A stretch of 64,000 nucleotides of DNA from Antedon mediterranea (GCF_964355755.1 NC_092675.1:27322412-27386411), one strand, 5' to 3'; numbered from the stretch's first letter, positions 45,348-57,016 are shown. The notes: generated from the letters alone by a model not told the origin. Translations and numbers: made by a program.

Positions 45348-48300
45348 TTGTTAATGAATGTTAATTATCTTCACTTACTTCCTTTTTATGACTTTAATGT
45401 GAACTCTGAACTTACTAACAACAATGATATTTCTAACATAACCTTTAATCCAGTTAATTACAATAAAAATGACAAATATGATGAATCTTTTGATCAACTA
45501 ATTAATAATCTCAATTCACAGTCAGTTACCCTAGATGAATGCAGCTTTTATGATTATTCACAATTTAATTCTAAGTTTAATACATCCTTTAATACTAAAC
45601 TATCTCTCCTGCATCTTAATATTAGAAGTATTACGCATAAAGTTAATGATCTCGAATGGCTTTTGAATTCAATTAATAACAAATTTTCCATAATCGGTAT
45701 CAGTGAAACATGGCTTAATGAAAACTCCCCTATTCCTTTCATTAATAACTACTCCTTCTTTGCAAGCAATAGAAGCAATAATCAAATTGGCGGAGGAGTT
45801 GCATTTTTTATACGTAATGATATTAGCATTACAATTCGAAATGACTTAAAATTACCAGACGACCTTTCCGAATCACTTTTTGTTGAGATTGAAAATTCAA
45901 AGACAAAAAATGATATTATAGGCATTATTTACAGAGCCCCCTGTGGAGGGCTAGATTCTTTTACTAAATCCGTCGATAATGTATTAACCCAAATTAACAA
46001 TGAAAACAAAAATTGTCATCTCATGGGAGACTTCAATATTGATTTATTAAAATTCCATAACCATAAATTAACAAACACCTACCTAAATACCTTAATTTCC
46101 CATTCTTTTTTTCCAACTATTTCAAAACCAACTAGGATTACCTCAACTTCGGCCACCTTGATTGATCATTTTTATTCCAAACAATCTAACTATAAAATAG
46201 TTGCTGGTGTTTTACTTAATGATATCTCCGACCACCTTCCTATATTTCAGTTCATTGATCAAGAAATTAATGATCAAAACCTTGATGATGATAATAGCGC
46301 CAACTATTCATTTCGTATAAACGACCTAAATGCCTTATCGATTGATTTAGAAGGTGAAGACTGGTCTATGATATTTGATTGTGACCCAAGATTGAGTTTT
46401 GATATATTTATTGAAAAATTTACAAATATCCACTCCAGACACTTGGTTAAAAGTAGTATAAAATCAAATAAAACGTTTAAACAACCATGGATGTCATCTG
46501 CTCTCTTAAAATGTAGTTCTCGGAAACATAAACTTTATAACAAATATATGCACACACGTAGTAATAATGACAAATTAAACTATACAAAATATAACAATAT
46601 TTTCACTAATCTTTGTCGCACTGCTAAAAAGAATTATTATACTTCCCAGTTTGATAGATATAAAGGTAATCTGAAGAACACATGGCTTGTAATAAATTCT
46701 GTTTTAAATAAAGGTAATAATAATAACAAGCACCCGAATCTAATTAAAGATGGTGATAATATTTACAAAACTCAAAAAGAGATATGTGAATCGTTTAACA
46801 ACTATTTTTCTACAATTGGTCCTAATCTTATTAATAGTATGCCAACTAATATAACTGATCCATTATCTTATCTTCATTCTGCGTTTGCCAACTCATTTTA
46901 TATTAGCCCAGTTTCAATTGATGATGTTAACCTAACTATATACAATCTAAATTCTAATAAAGGGTCTGGATCTGACGGTATTACTGCTCGTGTCTTAAAA
47001 TCTATATCTCCCTTAATCATCCACCAACTTACCCATTGTATAAATTCATCTTTTTTATCTGGCACTTTTCCAACACACTTAAAACTAGCTAAAGTTGTGC
47101 CCATTTTCAAGAAAGGTGAACGAAGTCAATTATCTAATTACCGGCCAATATCACTACTTTCAGTGTTTTCCAAAATTATTGAAAAACTCATGTATTCTAA
47201 ACTTTCTGATTATCTCACAAAATTTGATATACTTAATAAACGCCAATATGGTTTTCGAAAAAATCACTCTACATCCCATGCCGTTTTAGATCTTATTAAT
47301 AATATTACAAATTCATTTGAATCAAAAGAAAATTTATTAAGTTTATTTATTGATCTTTCAAAGGCCTTCGATGTTATTAATCACGATAATTTAATTAAAA
47401 AACTTGAGTGCTATGGAATTAGAGGTATTTCATTGAATTGGTTTAATAGTTATTTGAAAGATAGAAAACAATATGTTGCATTAGGATCTTGTACATCGTC
47501 GACGATGGATATTACTTGCGGAGTGCCACAGGGATCTGTGCTTGGGCCATTGCTCTTCCTTATTTATGTTAATGATCTGGCTAATGTCAGTAACAAATTG
47601 CAAGTAATATCCTTCGCCGACGACACCACCTTATTTTACTCTAATTCCAATATTGATTTATTATTTACTACATTCAATGATGAATTAACAAAATTTTGTG
47701 ACTGGTTTATTTCAAACAAATTACTTATTAATACTCTTAAAACAAATTATTTAATTTTTCACAATTCTCAACGTAAACTAAAAGTTGATGACCTAAATAT
47801 ACTTCTTGGCGGAATTCAAATTGAACGCAAAACTGAAACACTTTTTTTAGGTGTATATATTCATGAAAACCTCAAATGGACCAGTCATCAAAATTACGTT
47901 TCGAAAAAAATATCAAGATCTATTAGTATTATTAACAGACTTAAGCACTTCTTCCCTCTAAATATTTTAATTTCTCTTTATAACACACTTGTACTTCCTT
48001 ATTTCCAGTATTGTAACATTATTTGGGCTGCAGATTACTCTTCTAATATTGCTAGATTAACTAAATTACAAAAACGTGCAGCTAGAATTATTACTTTTTC
48101 ACCATATAGAACCTCATCTGAACCCCTTTTTAAACGTCTTGGTATATTAAAATTAACGGATATCCACAATGTTCAAGTTGCCAGTTTTATGTTTAATTAT
48201 TTTAAAAACCAACTTCCTATTTCTATGATTGATATGCTCTGTAAACGTACCAAATTTCACAATTACAATTTAAGAACTTCTCATTTAAACATTCCTTTTG

Positions 48301-48449
48301 CTAGACTTACAAAAACTAAATTTTTTATAACTATATCAGGTCCTAATTTGTGGAATCATATCCCACCAAATATCAAAACGTCAATATCATTATTTACTTT
48401 CCGAAAAAAGTTAAAGAATCATTATATATCTAAATATTATACTGCTTAG
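45348..48449 (+). CDS. LINE ORF2: AP endonuclease-reverse transcriptase, intact (younger copy)
   Basis: 1033 codons without interruption. Endonuclease domain about 80-305: N91 in LHLNIRS, E120 in GISETWL, D228 in MGDFNID, D295-H296 in SDHLP, all expected catalytic or metal-binding positions. Reverse transcriptase about 560-830: AKVVPIFKKG, NYRPISLL, YGFRKNHST, LSKAFD, GVPQGSVLGPLLF, and the FADD motif at 756-759. The C-terminal part includes LQKRAARIITF. It nicks target DNA and copies LINE RNA at the nick. CR1/L2-like rather than L1 by motif pattern and hexamer tail. Both active sites look complete, so the protein may be functional, although this genomic copy lacks a 5' UTR and most of ORF1. 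Confidence 0.93.
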   Translation: MLMNVNYLHLLPFYDFNVNSELTNNNDISNITFNPVNYNKNDKYDESFDQLINNLNSQSVTLDECSFYDYSQFNSKFNTSFNTKLSLLHLNIRSITHKVNDLEWLLNSINNKFSIIGISETWLNENSPIPFINNYSFFASNRSNNQIGGGVAFFIRNDISITIRNDLKLPDDLSESLFVEIENSKTKNDIIGIIYRAPCGGLDSFTKSVDNVLTQINNENKNCHLMGDFNIDLLKFHNHKLTNTYLNTLISHSFFPTISKPTRITSTSATLIDHFYSKQSNYKIVAGVLLNDISDHLPIFQFIDQEINDQNLDDDNSANYSFRINDLNALSIDLEGEDWSMIFDCDPRLSFDIFIEKFTNIHSRHLVKSSIKSNKTFKQPWMSSALLKCSSRKHKLYNKYMHTRSNNDKLNYTKYNNIFTNLCRTAKKNYYTSQFDRYKGNLKNTWLVINSVLNKGNNNNKHPNLIKDGDNIYKTQKEICESFNNYFSTIGPNLINSMPTNITDPLSYLHSAFANSFYISPVSIDDVNLTIYNLNSNKGSGSDGITARVLKSISPLIIHQLTHCINSSFLSGTFPTHLKLAKVVPIFKKGERSQLSNYRPISLLSVFSKIIEKLMYSKLSDYLTKFDILNKRQYGFRKNHSTSHAVLDLINNITNSFESKENLLSLFIDLSKAFDVINHDNLIKKLECYGIRGISLNWFNSYLKDRKQYVALGSCTSSTMDITCGVPQGSVLGPLLFLIYVNDLANVSNKLQVISFADDTTLFYSNSNIDLLFTTFNDELTKFCDWFISNKLLINTLKTNYLIFHNSQRKLKVDDLNILLGGIQIERKTETLFLGVYIHENLKWTSHQNYVSKKISRSISIINRLKHFFPLNILISLYNTLVLPYFQYCNIIWAADYSSNIARLTKLQKRAARIITFSPYRTSSEPLFKRLGILKLTDIHNVQVASFMFNYFKNQLPISMIDMLCKRTKFHNYNLRTSHLNIPFARLTKTKFFITISGPNLWNHIPPNIKTSISLFTFRKKLKNHYISKYYTA

Positions 48450-51396
48450 TTAATATGCTTATTATCATTATTTATACTCATATACTATTTATGTCTTACA
48501 CAAAATATTAGTTGTTGTTTATTATTGCAATCTTTAATCTATACTATATATAATGTATATATAGTATATACTATATATATACTGGAATTATAATTTATGT
48601 ATACATATTTTTTTTTCATTTACCAATATCGGTAGTTATTTCATTTATAATTATCATGAAACTATTGAAATATAATTTAAATAATTTTTATAAAGAAGAT
48701 GTTAGTTATGTTATTATACTGTAATTTTTTATCCTAAATTATATAATTATATATTCTAGGTTATTTTTATTTTTTTAGTAATGTGTTTTGTTATGGGTCC
48801 CTACGAGACAAGTTTTTAACTTCTAGAAGGGATCCATGATAATAATGACTACCAATTACTGCTTTATCTATGTTCACTTTAATATCTTTTTTCTATTTTG
48901 TATATATTCATTCATTATTATCTAAATAAATATTATCTGAATCTGAATCTGAATACAGTCTCATGCATGCTTATTGCTGTATTTCTTTTTTAGATAACGC
49001 TATACGCAGCTATTGTTAATGAATGTTAATTATCTTCACTTACTTCCTTTTTATGACTTTAATGTGAACTCTGAACTTACTAACAACAATGATATTTCTA
49101 ACATAACCTTTAATCCAGTTAATTACAATGAAAATGACAAATATGATGAATCTTTTGATCAACTAATTAATAATCTCAATTCACAGTCAGTTACCCTAGA
49201 TGAATGCAGCTTTTATGATTATTCACAATTTAATTCTAAGTTTAATACATCCTTTAATACTAAACTATCTCTCCTGCATCTTAATATTAGAAGTATTACG
49301 CATAAAGTTAATGATCTCGAATGCCTTTTGAATTCAATTAATAACAAATTTTCCATAATCGGTATCAGTGAAACATGGCTTAATGAAAACTCCCCTATTC
49401 CTTTCATTAATAACTACTCCTTCTTTGCAAGCAATAGAAGCAATAATCAAATTGGCGGAGGAGTTGCATTTTTTATACGTAATGATATTAGCATTACAAT
49501 TCGAAATGACTTAAAATTACCAGACTACCTTTCCGAATCACTTTTTGTTGAGATTGAAAATTCAAAGACAAAAAATGATATTATAGGCATTATTTACAGA
49601 GCCCCCTGTGGAGGGCTAGATTCTTTTACTAAATCCGTCGATAATGTATTAACCCAAATTAACAATGAAAACAAAAATTGTCATCTCATGGGAGACTTCA
49701 ATATTGATTTATTAAAATTCCATAACCATAAATTAACAAACACCTACCTAAATACTTTAATTTCCCATTCTTTTTTTCCAACTATTTCAAAACCAACTAG
49801 GATTACCTCAACTTCGGCCACCTTGATTGATCATTTTTATTCCAAACAATCTAACTATAAAATAGTTGCTGGTGTTTTACTTAATGATATCTCCGACCAC
49901 CTTCCTATATTTCAGTTCATTGATCAAGAAATTAATGATCAAAACCTTGATGATGATAATAGCGCCAACTATTCATTTCGTATAAACGACCTAAATGCCT
50001 TATCGATTGATTTAGAAGGTGAAGACTGGTCTATGATATTTGATTGTGACCCAAGATTGAGTTTTGATATATTTATTGAAAAATTTACAAATATCCACTC
50101 CAGACACTTGGTTAAAAGTAGTATAAAATCAAATAAAACGTTTAAACAACCAAGGTAATAATAATAACAAGCACCCGAATCTAATTAAAGACGGTGATAA
50201 TATTTACAAAACTCAAAAAGAGATATGTGAATCGTTTAACAACTATTTTTCTACAATTGGTCCTAATCTTATTAATAGTATGCCAACTAATATAACTGTA
50301 AACTGATCCATTATCTTATCTTCATTCTGCGTTTGCCAACTCATTTTATATTAGCCCAGTTTCAATTGATGATGTTGACCTAACTATATACAATCTAAAT
50401 TCTAATAAAGGGTCTGGATCTGACGGTATTACTGCTCGTGTCTTAAAATCTGTATCTCCCTTAATCATCCACCAACTTACCCATTGTATAAATTCATCTT
50501 TTTTATCTGGCACTTTTCCAACACACTTAAAACTAGCTAAAGTTGTGCCCATTTTCAAGAAAGGTGAACGAAGTCAATTATCTAATTACCGGCCAATATC
50601 ACTACTTTCAGTGTTTTCCAAAATTATTGAAAAACTCATGTATTCTAAACTTTCTGATTATCTCACAAAATTTGATATACTTAATAAACGCCAATATGGT
50701 TTTCGAAAAAATCACTCTACATCCCATGCCGTTTTAGATCTTATTAATAATATTACAAATTCATTTGAATCAAAAGAAAATTTATTAAGTTTATTTATTG
50801 ATCTTTCAAAGGCCTTCGATGTTATTAATCACGATAATTTAATTAAAAAACTTGAGTGCTATGGAATTAGAGGTATTTCATTGAATTGGTTTAATAGTTA
50901 TTTGAAAGATAGAAAACAATATGTTGCATTAGGATCTTGTACATCGTTGACGATGGATATTACTTGCGGAGTGCCACAGGGATCTGTGCTTGGGCCATTG
51001 CTCTTCCTTATTTACCGTATATTTCGGTGTATAAGTCGCACCTGTGTATAAGACGCACCCCCTAACTGAGAGTAAAATATCGGTATTTTTTATATCGTCG
51101 ATGTATAAGACGCACCTTATATTTCATCAAAACAATGTTTTTTTTAAATTGTAATCAATATTATTGTAATAATATATTTTGTTATATCTACAACGGCGTA
51201 CTTTATTTAGGTTTTTTCTTACCTAGGCTCGGCCGCGCCCAGCCTCAACAAGTTGTTTCTAACTTGTTATTCATGAGTTTCGCACCCGCAACATCGAGTG
51301 CATGACCGTGTGTGTAACACGCACGTGTGTGGGCTAGCCTCGCTCGATCATTTCGAGAGGGCGCACGTTTTCACGGACAATCGTATTCGATTAGTA

Positions 51397-53181
51397 GAGA
51401 GCTTTCGCTATCTCGATCGGGAACGAGCCGCCGAGAAAGTAAGGGTTTTTTGTGTATGACGTCATTAGTTTATGTGAAATTTTAATTAACTAATGCTCGT
51501 AGCCGGCCCGAGATACAGGAGCTGGTTCTCGTCTGCAAAATCGAGAAATACACGACGTCGCGACATGGTGAGTTAAACTTTTGAACAATAGCAAAAAACG
51601 TTTCATGTACTTTTCCTGATATAAGTTATTAAAATAAGAATTAGACTCATCTCAACACTAATCTAAATTATATATTTGTGAACTTTCTGTAGGCCTAGGC
51701 CTAGTCAGAAAACATTTAGTTTAGGCCTAGCCTACGCCTAGAGGAGGAGGCGGCCTAAACTAGTTTTTAGGCGGTGTAGGTGCCAGGCAGGGCCTCCGAT
51801 CCTACTTACTAATACTACTAGGCCTAGGCTAGTCATCACATAGCTTGTATAATTTATTAAACAGATAGGGCCTAACTTAAACTAGGCCTACTTAGCTGTA
51901 AAAATATTATATTCTCCACCAAAATATTTACAATTTTATTTAACAGGAGCTGTTAGGCCTAAATAAAGAGTTTGGACTGGGTCAGAAAGAAAATAGGTAA
52001 GTCGTCATTTAAAATGATCAATTATTCGATCGATTATCGATTATTTTCGTTATGGAGCTTTTCTGTATAATATTAATAATGAGTGTTAAAAACACTAAAT
52101 GGTCTATATTATTAGTATTATGAAAATGAAAATAGTTGAAATCATATAACTTTTATTTCTTTATAGCAAAAAAACCATAAGGTATTGCGCAGCAACGGAC
52201 ATAATGCTGCTGAAGGAGGTCCTGTCACTAAACCCTTATGAAAATGGAGAAAAATGGAACGATGTTTACTGTGTTTAGTGGTATATTATTGATAGGCCTA
52301 TAAAACATTTAATATTAAAACAATATTTCGTTACTAAGTGGATAGTAATGTTATATACAATCTAATTAAATATGAAATGTAGCATACAGTAGTAGACTGT
52401 TTATAAATATAGTAATTGAAAAGAAATTTTGACCTATGGTAGTAGTAGTGCAATAAATACATATATTTGCAATTGATAATTATGTTGAGGATCTATTATA
52501 GTTTTCAATTAAGCATTGCCCAAATACTCCTCGAGTGTTGGGGGTTCGACTTCAAAAAATGATCCAGTTACTGACCCATACAAACAAGTATGACAATTGG
52601 TTAGCAAACCAGCCACAATATAGTATTTTGCCACTGGTTGTAAAAACACCTTAAGGTCTTTCTTGAAGTCCACAAAAGCCCAGTTCTGTAGCATCTTTCC
52701 AAATACCCACTCCACACAAACACGTACAGAAGACATGGCAGCATTGAACTCCTGCTGACGCTGATCTAAGTTAGCAGCTCCTTGTCTGAACGGTGAAATC
52801 AGCCATGGGCGTATAGGATACGCTGGATCTCCATACAAGCAGTAATGACCTTCCAAATAATTGTTGCAAAATCTACAAAATTTTCGGCCATTTTCACGTT
52901 ACTTTATTTAATAGTACCCAAGGACCTGGTGCCGATTAAGTTACGATCGAGTGTACACAGTACTACTACTGTACTACTATACAGTAGGCCTACAGTAGTT
53001 TTTTTTTTTGTTTATATCGTATGCTTTGAAGCGTATCAGAACTCTGCTGCCACCTATAGTTTTCATATTATCGGTGATCGAGGATACGTACGAAACTACA
53101 TTTGTTCTTAAAACGAGTACGAGATCGAGAACCGGTAATTAATGCTGGTTCTCGTTCCCGATCGAGATAGCGAAAGCTCTC
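51397..53181 (-). mobile_element. Harbinger-like element with decayed transposase
   Basis: The ends are 31-bp inverted repeats GAGAGCTTTCGCTATCTCGA and inverse. It is inserted in the TA element between GATTAGTA and TATCTATG, which are contiguous in the copy at 3234. The duplication at the site is short and imperfect. A Harbinger-type transposase fragment lies inside on the minus strand. 51700-51970 is rich in AGGCCTA. Confidence 0.78.
52509..52856 (-). pseudogene. PIF/Harbinger (DDE_4) transposase fragment
   Basis: A 115-residue frame with YGDPAYPIRPWLISPF (the second catalytic Asp, D10), QQEFNAAMSSVRVCVEWVFG (the catalytic Glu, E49) and NWAFVDFKKDL, the conserved C-terminal half of Harbinger/HARBI1-type DDE nucleases. 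The N-terminal half with the first Asp is not recognisable upstream, and no Myb/SANT-like partner protein is seen. It is probably inactive. Confidence 0.82.
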
Positions 53182-53659
53182 TATTATCTATGTATCCGAG
53201 AAGTGTGTACGCTAGGTCCATGCTATAATCACCTGGAGAATATACTAGTCGAATATCTTACAACATGTGGCCGCCAAGGAAGGGCTTGCGCTGGGGGTAC
53301 GGCGGTCGGCGATCGTGCGTATAACTATAAATAAATACTAGGCCTCCCTATTCCAATCGTAAACGGATCAGGTGCCGTTTTCGGCCACCTCGACTTGTAT
53401 GGACTATACCATTATTATGATAGGGGTGTGGTGTATTATGTTTTATGTAGAGAAGGGTGTCTATTGAATGGGAAGACAATACAATTGTTCTGTTATGTAA
53501 CCTACAATACAGAACATCAAAAACTAGCAAGCATGTACTTTTTATAAGGCATGTTATTATTAGGTACTGTGTTATGGAATGCCAAGATTTTGTAACAATA
53601 TTAACTATATAAGTAGGTAACTTACTTACTATTATTATTTATATAAAAACTAAACTAAA

Positions 53660-54100
53660 CACTACAGTATAATCAAAATTAAAACATATTAAATACTATG
53701 TTATGCCTATCTGGATTTAAACACAATAAATATAGTACAATAGGATTCGAAATTAGAAAATCTTAAATACTACAGTACAATCGGAATCAAAACATATTAA
53801 AAACAACTACAGTACAATCGGAATTAAAACATGTTAAACTACAAAACAACTAAACTAAATATCACAATCGGAATTTTAAAAATCTTAAATACTACAGTAC
53901 ACTCGGAATCAAAACATATTAAAAACAACTACAGTACAATCGGAATTAAAACATTGATCCTAAATACTAAAATACAATCGGAATTAAAACATGTTAAACT
54001 ACAAAACAATTAAACTAAATATCACTATCGGAAATAAAAAATCTTAAATACTACAGTACAATCGATATTAAAATATCCTAAATACTACATTACAATCGGT
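53660..54100. repeat. Minisatellite, ACTACAGTACAATCGGAAT units
   Basis: About ten variable units of ~35-45 bp: AATACTACAGTACAATCGG, AATTAAAACAT, then ATTAAA or GTTAAACTACAAAAC. Unit lengths and sequences vary too much for a CRISPR-like array. Confidence 0.85.
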
Positions 54101-54189
54101 TAAATTACCAAAACTCTATAATGTTGTGAAATATGTAAAAGAATGTTGGCAAATGCATTCTAATCGGCCCAATCCTATCGGTAGATAAA

Positions 54190-54265
54190 TCATATTTTTT
54201 ATTTGCAAGGGATAAATCCCAACAACATGGATTTGAACCCAAGAACCTGGAATCGGTAGAAGTGT
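54190..54265 (-). mobile_element. tRNA-derived SINE fragment
   Basis: On the minus strand CTTGGGTTCAAATCCATG contains a good pol III B box (GGGTTCAAATCC), preceded by tRNA-like ATTCCAGG. The A-box half is not clear. Confidence 0.5.
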
Positions 54266-54579
54266 ATAATTGAAGATTCATTGACATATAATTTAATGTT
54301 TTTTGTTTGTTTTACTGATCACCTGATACATTTACATTTAATGCTAAATGTAAAACGAATTGTAGATACAGAAACTATGGAGGAATTCCTCCATGCAGAA
54401 ACAAACTGGTAACAGATTCATTGACATAATTTTATTTGTTCTACTGATTACCTGATACATTTAATGTTAAATGTAAATAAATGAAACGATTGTAGATACA
54501 GAAACAAAATGGTAACAGATTCATTGACGACTTAATTATATGTATTTTTGTTTTACGATGACTCGACAATAGTTGGACT

Positions 54580-54800
54580 TATAACAATGATTATTCTCTG
54601 TACCTTTCTGAGATTATTCGATTTACCGATTATGGCAACAATTTTCTTGAACTAAACATAAATAAAACGAAAGAAATAAGGATTGATTTTCGAAAACAAA
54701 ATTGGTCGGACCGTATACATTAATTAAAGGAAAGGAAGTAGAGATTGTTAACACTAATTATAAGTATCTGGGAGTAGTGTTTGACTAAAGTTCAATATCC
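54580..54800 (+). pseudogene. LINE reverse transcriptase remnant
   Basis: Broken frames encode NNFLELNINKTKEIRIDF, KGKEVEIVNTNYKYLGVVFD-like sequence, the region just after the YADD motif in L2/Rex-type LINEs. It contains stops and frame breaks and is a different family from the surrounding LINE. Confidence 0.65.
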
Positions 54801-55533
54801 ACCTTAGGGAATCCACCTAATATCCATATTAGGGAAGGATACCTACAAATTATATAGAAATAAAGAGCCATAATACGGGCCATAATATACTGTATTAACT
54901 TGAAAACTGAAATTAATTCTACAGCGTGTAGGGCGTAGTTGTTTTCCCTTTGTTGCTGAAACATAATGCACTAAACAAAAGAACAAAAGCAGCAGTATTT
55001 TAACACATTAGCACACTAAATTAATAAATGGGACACCCCTATTTTCCCATCTTTTTATAATGGTATAGTCCATACAAGTCGAGGTGGCCGAAAACGGCAC
55101 CTGATCCCATCACGCTAAAATGCCTTGAAAACTAGGCAGAAGCAGGTTGCCGTTACGTTAGTACACTGTAGCTAGGCCTAGCCTACTCAGGCCTAGCCAA
55201 CGAGGTGACGATATGTACACTGTTTGTGGTGAGGCATTTATGTTCGGTGTATAAGACGCACCCTTAATTTAGAGGTCAAATTTGCGTGTCAAAAGTGCGA
55301 CTTATACACCGAAATATACGGTATGTTAATGATCTGGCTAATGTCAGTAACAAATTGCAAGTAATATCCTTCGCCGACGACACCACCTTATTTTACTCTA
55401 ATTCCAATATTGATTTATTATTTACTACATGCAATGATGAATTAACAAAATTTTGTGACTGGTTTATTTCAAACAAATTACTTATTAATACTCTTAAAAC
55501 AAATTATTTAATTTTTCACAATTCTCAACGTAA

Positions 55534-56802
55534 GGCCAAATAAAAAAAAATACTTGTTAAGCGTCACACCCTCATAAATTTTCAGGGGCGGGGGGACGGT
55601 TTTTTTTTTTTTTTTTTAACTTTTTATGGAGGTATAATTTTGCGCGATGGACGTTTTGGCCCACTTTTTTTTTAGGACGAAACGTCAAACTTTTAAAATG
55701 CGAAACAGAACAAAATTGACTATGTATGAAATATTATTGCTTATGACAAAATTGAGTTTTGTATTGTTTATATCCAGACGTAATTAAAACATTAAATTTA
55801 ATTGCCACCGAGCGAAATTGTAGGCCCTAGACTAATCCGTCCAAGCTGCCACCCCGCCTCACTCATCGGCGGCCATGGTCCGCCGTCTCTCGCTCGACTC
55901 ATCTATCCAGGAAATTCCCTATCGCGAGAAGCATGATGTTGGTCTCAATAATACTAAATTATAGTGGGCTGATTTTGAAAACAGCTTACGGCATTTCTTA
56001 AGTGAATTTTTATTCAACGTATTCATTCTTCTTTGATGAATCCGTTGCCAATTGCTGTGTAAATCAGTATTTAAAGTTGTGATGCGAAAAGTGTGTGTAA
56101 TTATTCCACAGGTAAACCAGGCATAAGAAAACGCATCGCCGGGCCCATCGCCCAACAGGACCTCGTGGTGTGCCGATCTCGAGCGCGAGATCATCATAAA
56201 CAAAATTGGTAGAGTCCATTATGTATGGGGTGTTTCCTATTTACGAACCTATAAAAAACGCGTTTCGACCACTGTGTAGGCAAAATATTTATTTCAGTAA
56301 TCCCTAAATTGATAATCGTGTATTCTGTAATCACGTGACTGATGATGTAATCCTCAGCGACGTACTAAATGCACGTGATTTAATGTGTTGGGGAAAAAGC
56401 TTGCTGTTTACCACACATGATTCGCGGTGCTATTCGCGTTTCCTGACGTAAATCGGCGGCGTGTAAATGAAACAATTGTTTTCACCAAATTGCCGTTGTC
56501 GACATAGAGCGATCGGTGGCTAGCTAGCGTGGCTAAGCTAAGAAGTACGTATTTTTCAAAAATTACACCAGCCTAGCAAACATTTGCTAGTTTTGAAATT
56601 TTAACTAGCAATTATGAAGAATCTACTAGCAAAATGCTAGTTTGCTAGCGCGAATTTTGAGCCCTGCTCTAGAGCTGGGCCGGGCCGGGCCGCTAAACTT
56701 TCCATTGTATATGAGTAAAAAAAAAATAAAAATAAAAAGAGAGGCGGCTGGATAATCAGGAGCGGGCGGTGACGCTTAACAAGTATGTTTTTTTATTTGG
56801 CC
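55534..56802. mobile_element. TAA-flanked inverted-repeat element, 1.27 kb
   Basis: The ends are GGCCAAATAAAAAA and TTTTTTTATTTGGCC, with TACTTGTTAAGCGTCAC and its inverse inside them. TAA occurs at 55531-55533 and 56803-56805; the empty site AACGTAAACTAAAAG is intact in the younger LINE at 47771-47785. A 3-bp TAA duplication fits PIF/Harbinger. The interior has CTAGCAAA/TTTGCTAG repeats near 56570-56650 and no recognised transposase. Confidence 0.88.
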
Positions 56803-57016
56803 TAAACTAAAAGTTGATGACCTAAATATACTTCTTGACGGAATTCAAATTGAACGCAAAACTGAAACACTTTTTTTAGGTGTATATATTCATGAAAACC
56901 TCAAATGGACCAGTCATCAAAATTACGTTTCGAAAAAAATATCAAGATCTATTAGTATTATTAACAGACTTAAGCACTTCTTCCCTCTAAATATTTTAAT
57001 TTCTCTTTATAACACA

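Larger units (their letters stand above)
44712..48953 (+). mobile_element. Younger LINE copy inserted into the older one
   Basis: It starts at AAGCGGAGGATAG inside ORF1 (equal to older-copy position 44135) and ends with three TCTGAA hexamers at 48936-48953, a tandem-repeat 3' end of the kind seen in CR1/L2-group LINEs. It is nearly identical to the older copy over the shared 577-bp ORF1 part and ORF2. There is no clear target duplication. A 5'-truncated insertion is the normal outcome of target-primed reverse transcription. Confidence 0.85.
53365..55107. mobile_element. Inverted-repeat element, GGATCAGGTGCCGTTTTCGG family
   Basis: It is bounded by 48-bp-plus inverted repeats GGATCAGGTGCCGTTTTCGG... 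and ...CCGAAAACGGCACCTGATCC. Compared with the copy at 3234, ~85 bp of host element around the insertion are missing and no target duplication is visible, so it may be a foldback rearranged after insertion. It contains a minisatellite, a SINE scrap and LINE remnants. Confidence 0.75.
51015..55321 (+). mobile_element. TA-flanked 'CCGTATATTTCGG' element, enlarged by nested insertions
   Basis: It is inserted in the RT region of the older LINE: TA at 51013-51014 and 55322-55323, with the empty site TTATTTATGTTAATG intact at 47561-47575 of the younger LINE. The terminal repeats are CCGTATATTTCGGTGTATAA and its inverse. The first ~380 bp and last ~220 bp match the complete copy at 3234-4094. The middle has received two other elements, raising its length from ~0.86 to 4.3 kb. 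Confidence 0.92.
43882..57016 (+). mobile_element. Older CR1/L2-like LINE, split by nested insertions
   Basis: Left part 43882-44711 (ORF1) joins logically to 48954-51014, 55322-55533 and 56803-57016 (ORF2). The sequence left of 44711 and right of 48954 together rebuild the uninterrupted GTATTAATG-TACAGTCTC junction seen in the younger copy at 45274-45300. It is interrupted by the younger LINE (44712-48953), a TA element (51015-55321) and a TAA element (55534-56802). The 5' end is truncated inside ORF1 and the 3' end is lost after 57016. Confidence 0.85.
49013..57016 (+). pseudogene. LINE ORF2 of the older copy, broken in several places
   Basis: Segments: 49013-50158 (endonuclease, 381 codons, then a stop), 50159-51014 (to GPLLFLIY of the RT), 55322-55533 (NDLANVSNK, FADD) and 56803-57016. 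Against the intact copy it shows a 224-bp deletion after TFKQP (intact positions about 46488-46711), a 7-bp insertion near 50300, two transposon insertions, and loss of everything after ISLYNT. It is inactive. Confidence 0.9.

Noticed and set aside
53660-54100. CRISPR-like appearance of regularly spaced repeats
   Set aside because: Units vary in sequence and length, there are no unique spacers, and the context is eukaryotic; it is a minisatellite.
55919-56203. 94-codon minus-strand ORF inside the TAA element
   Set aside because: Not recognisable as transposase or other family, and no splice partners were found; possible but unsupported.
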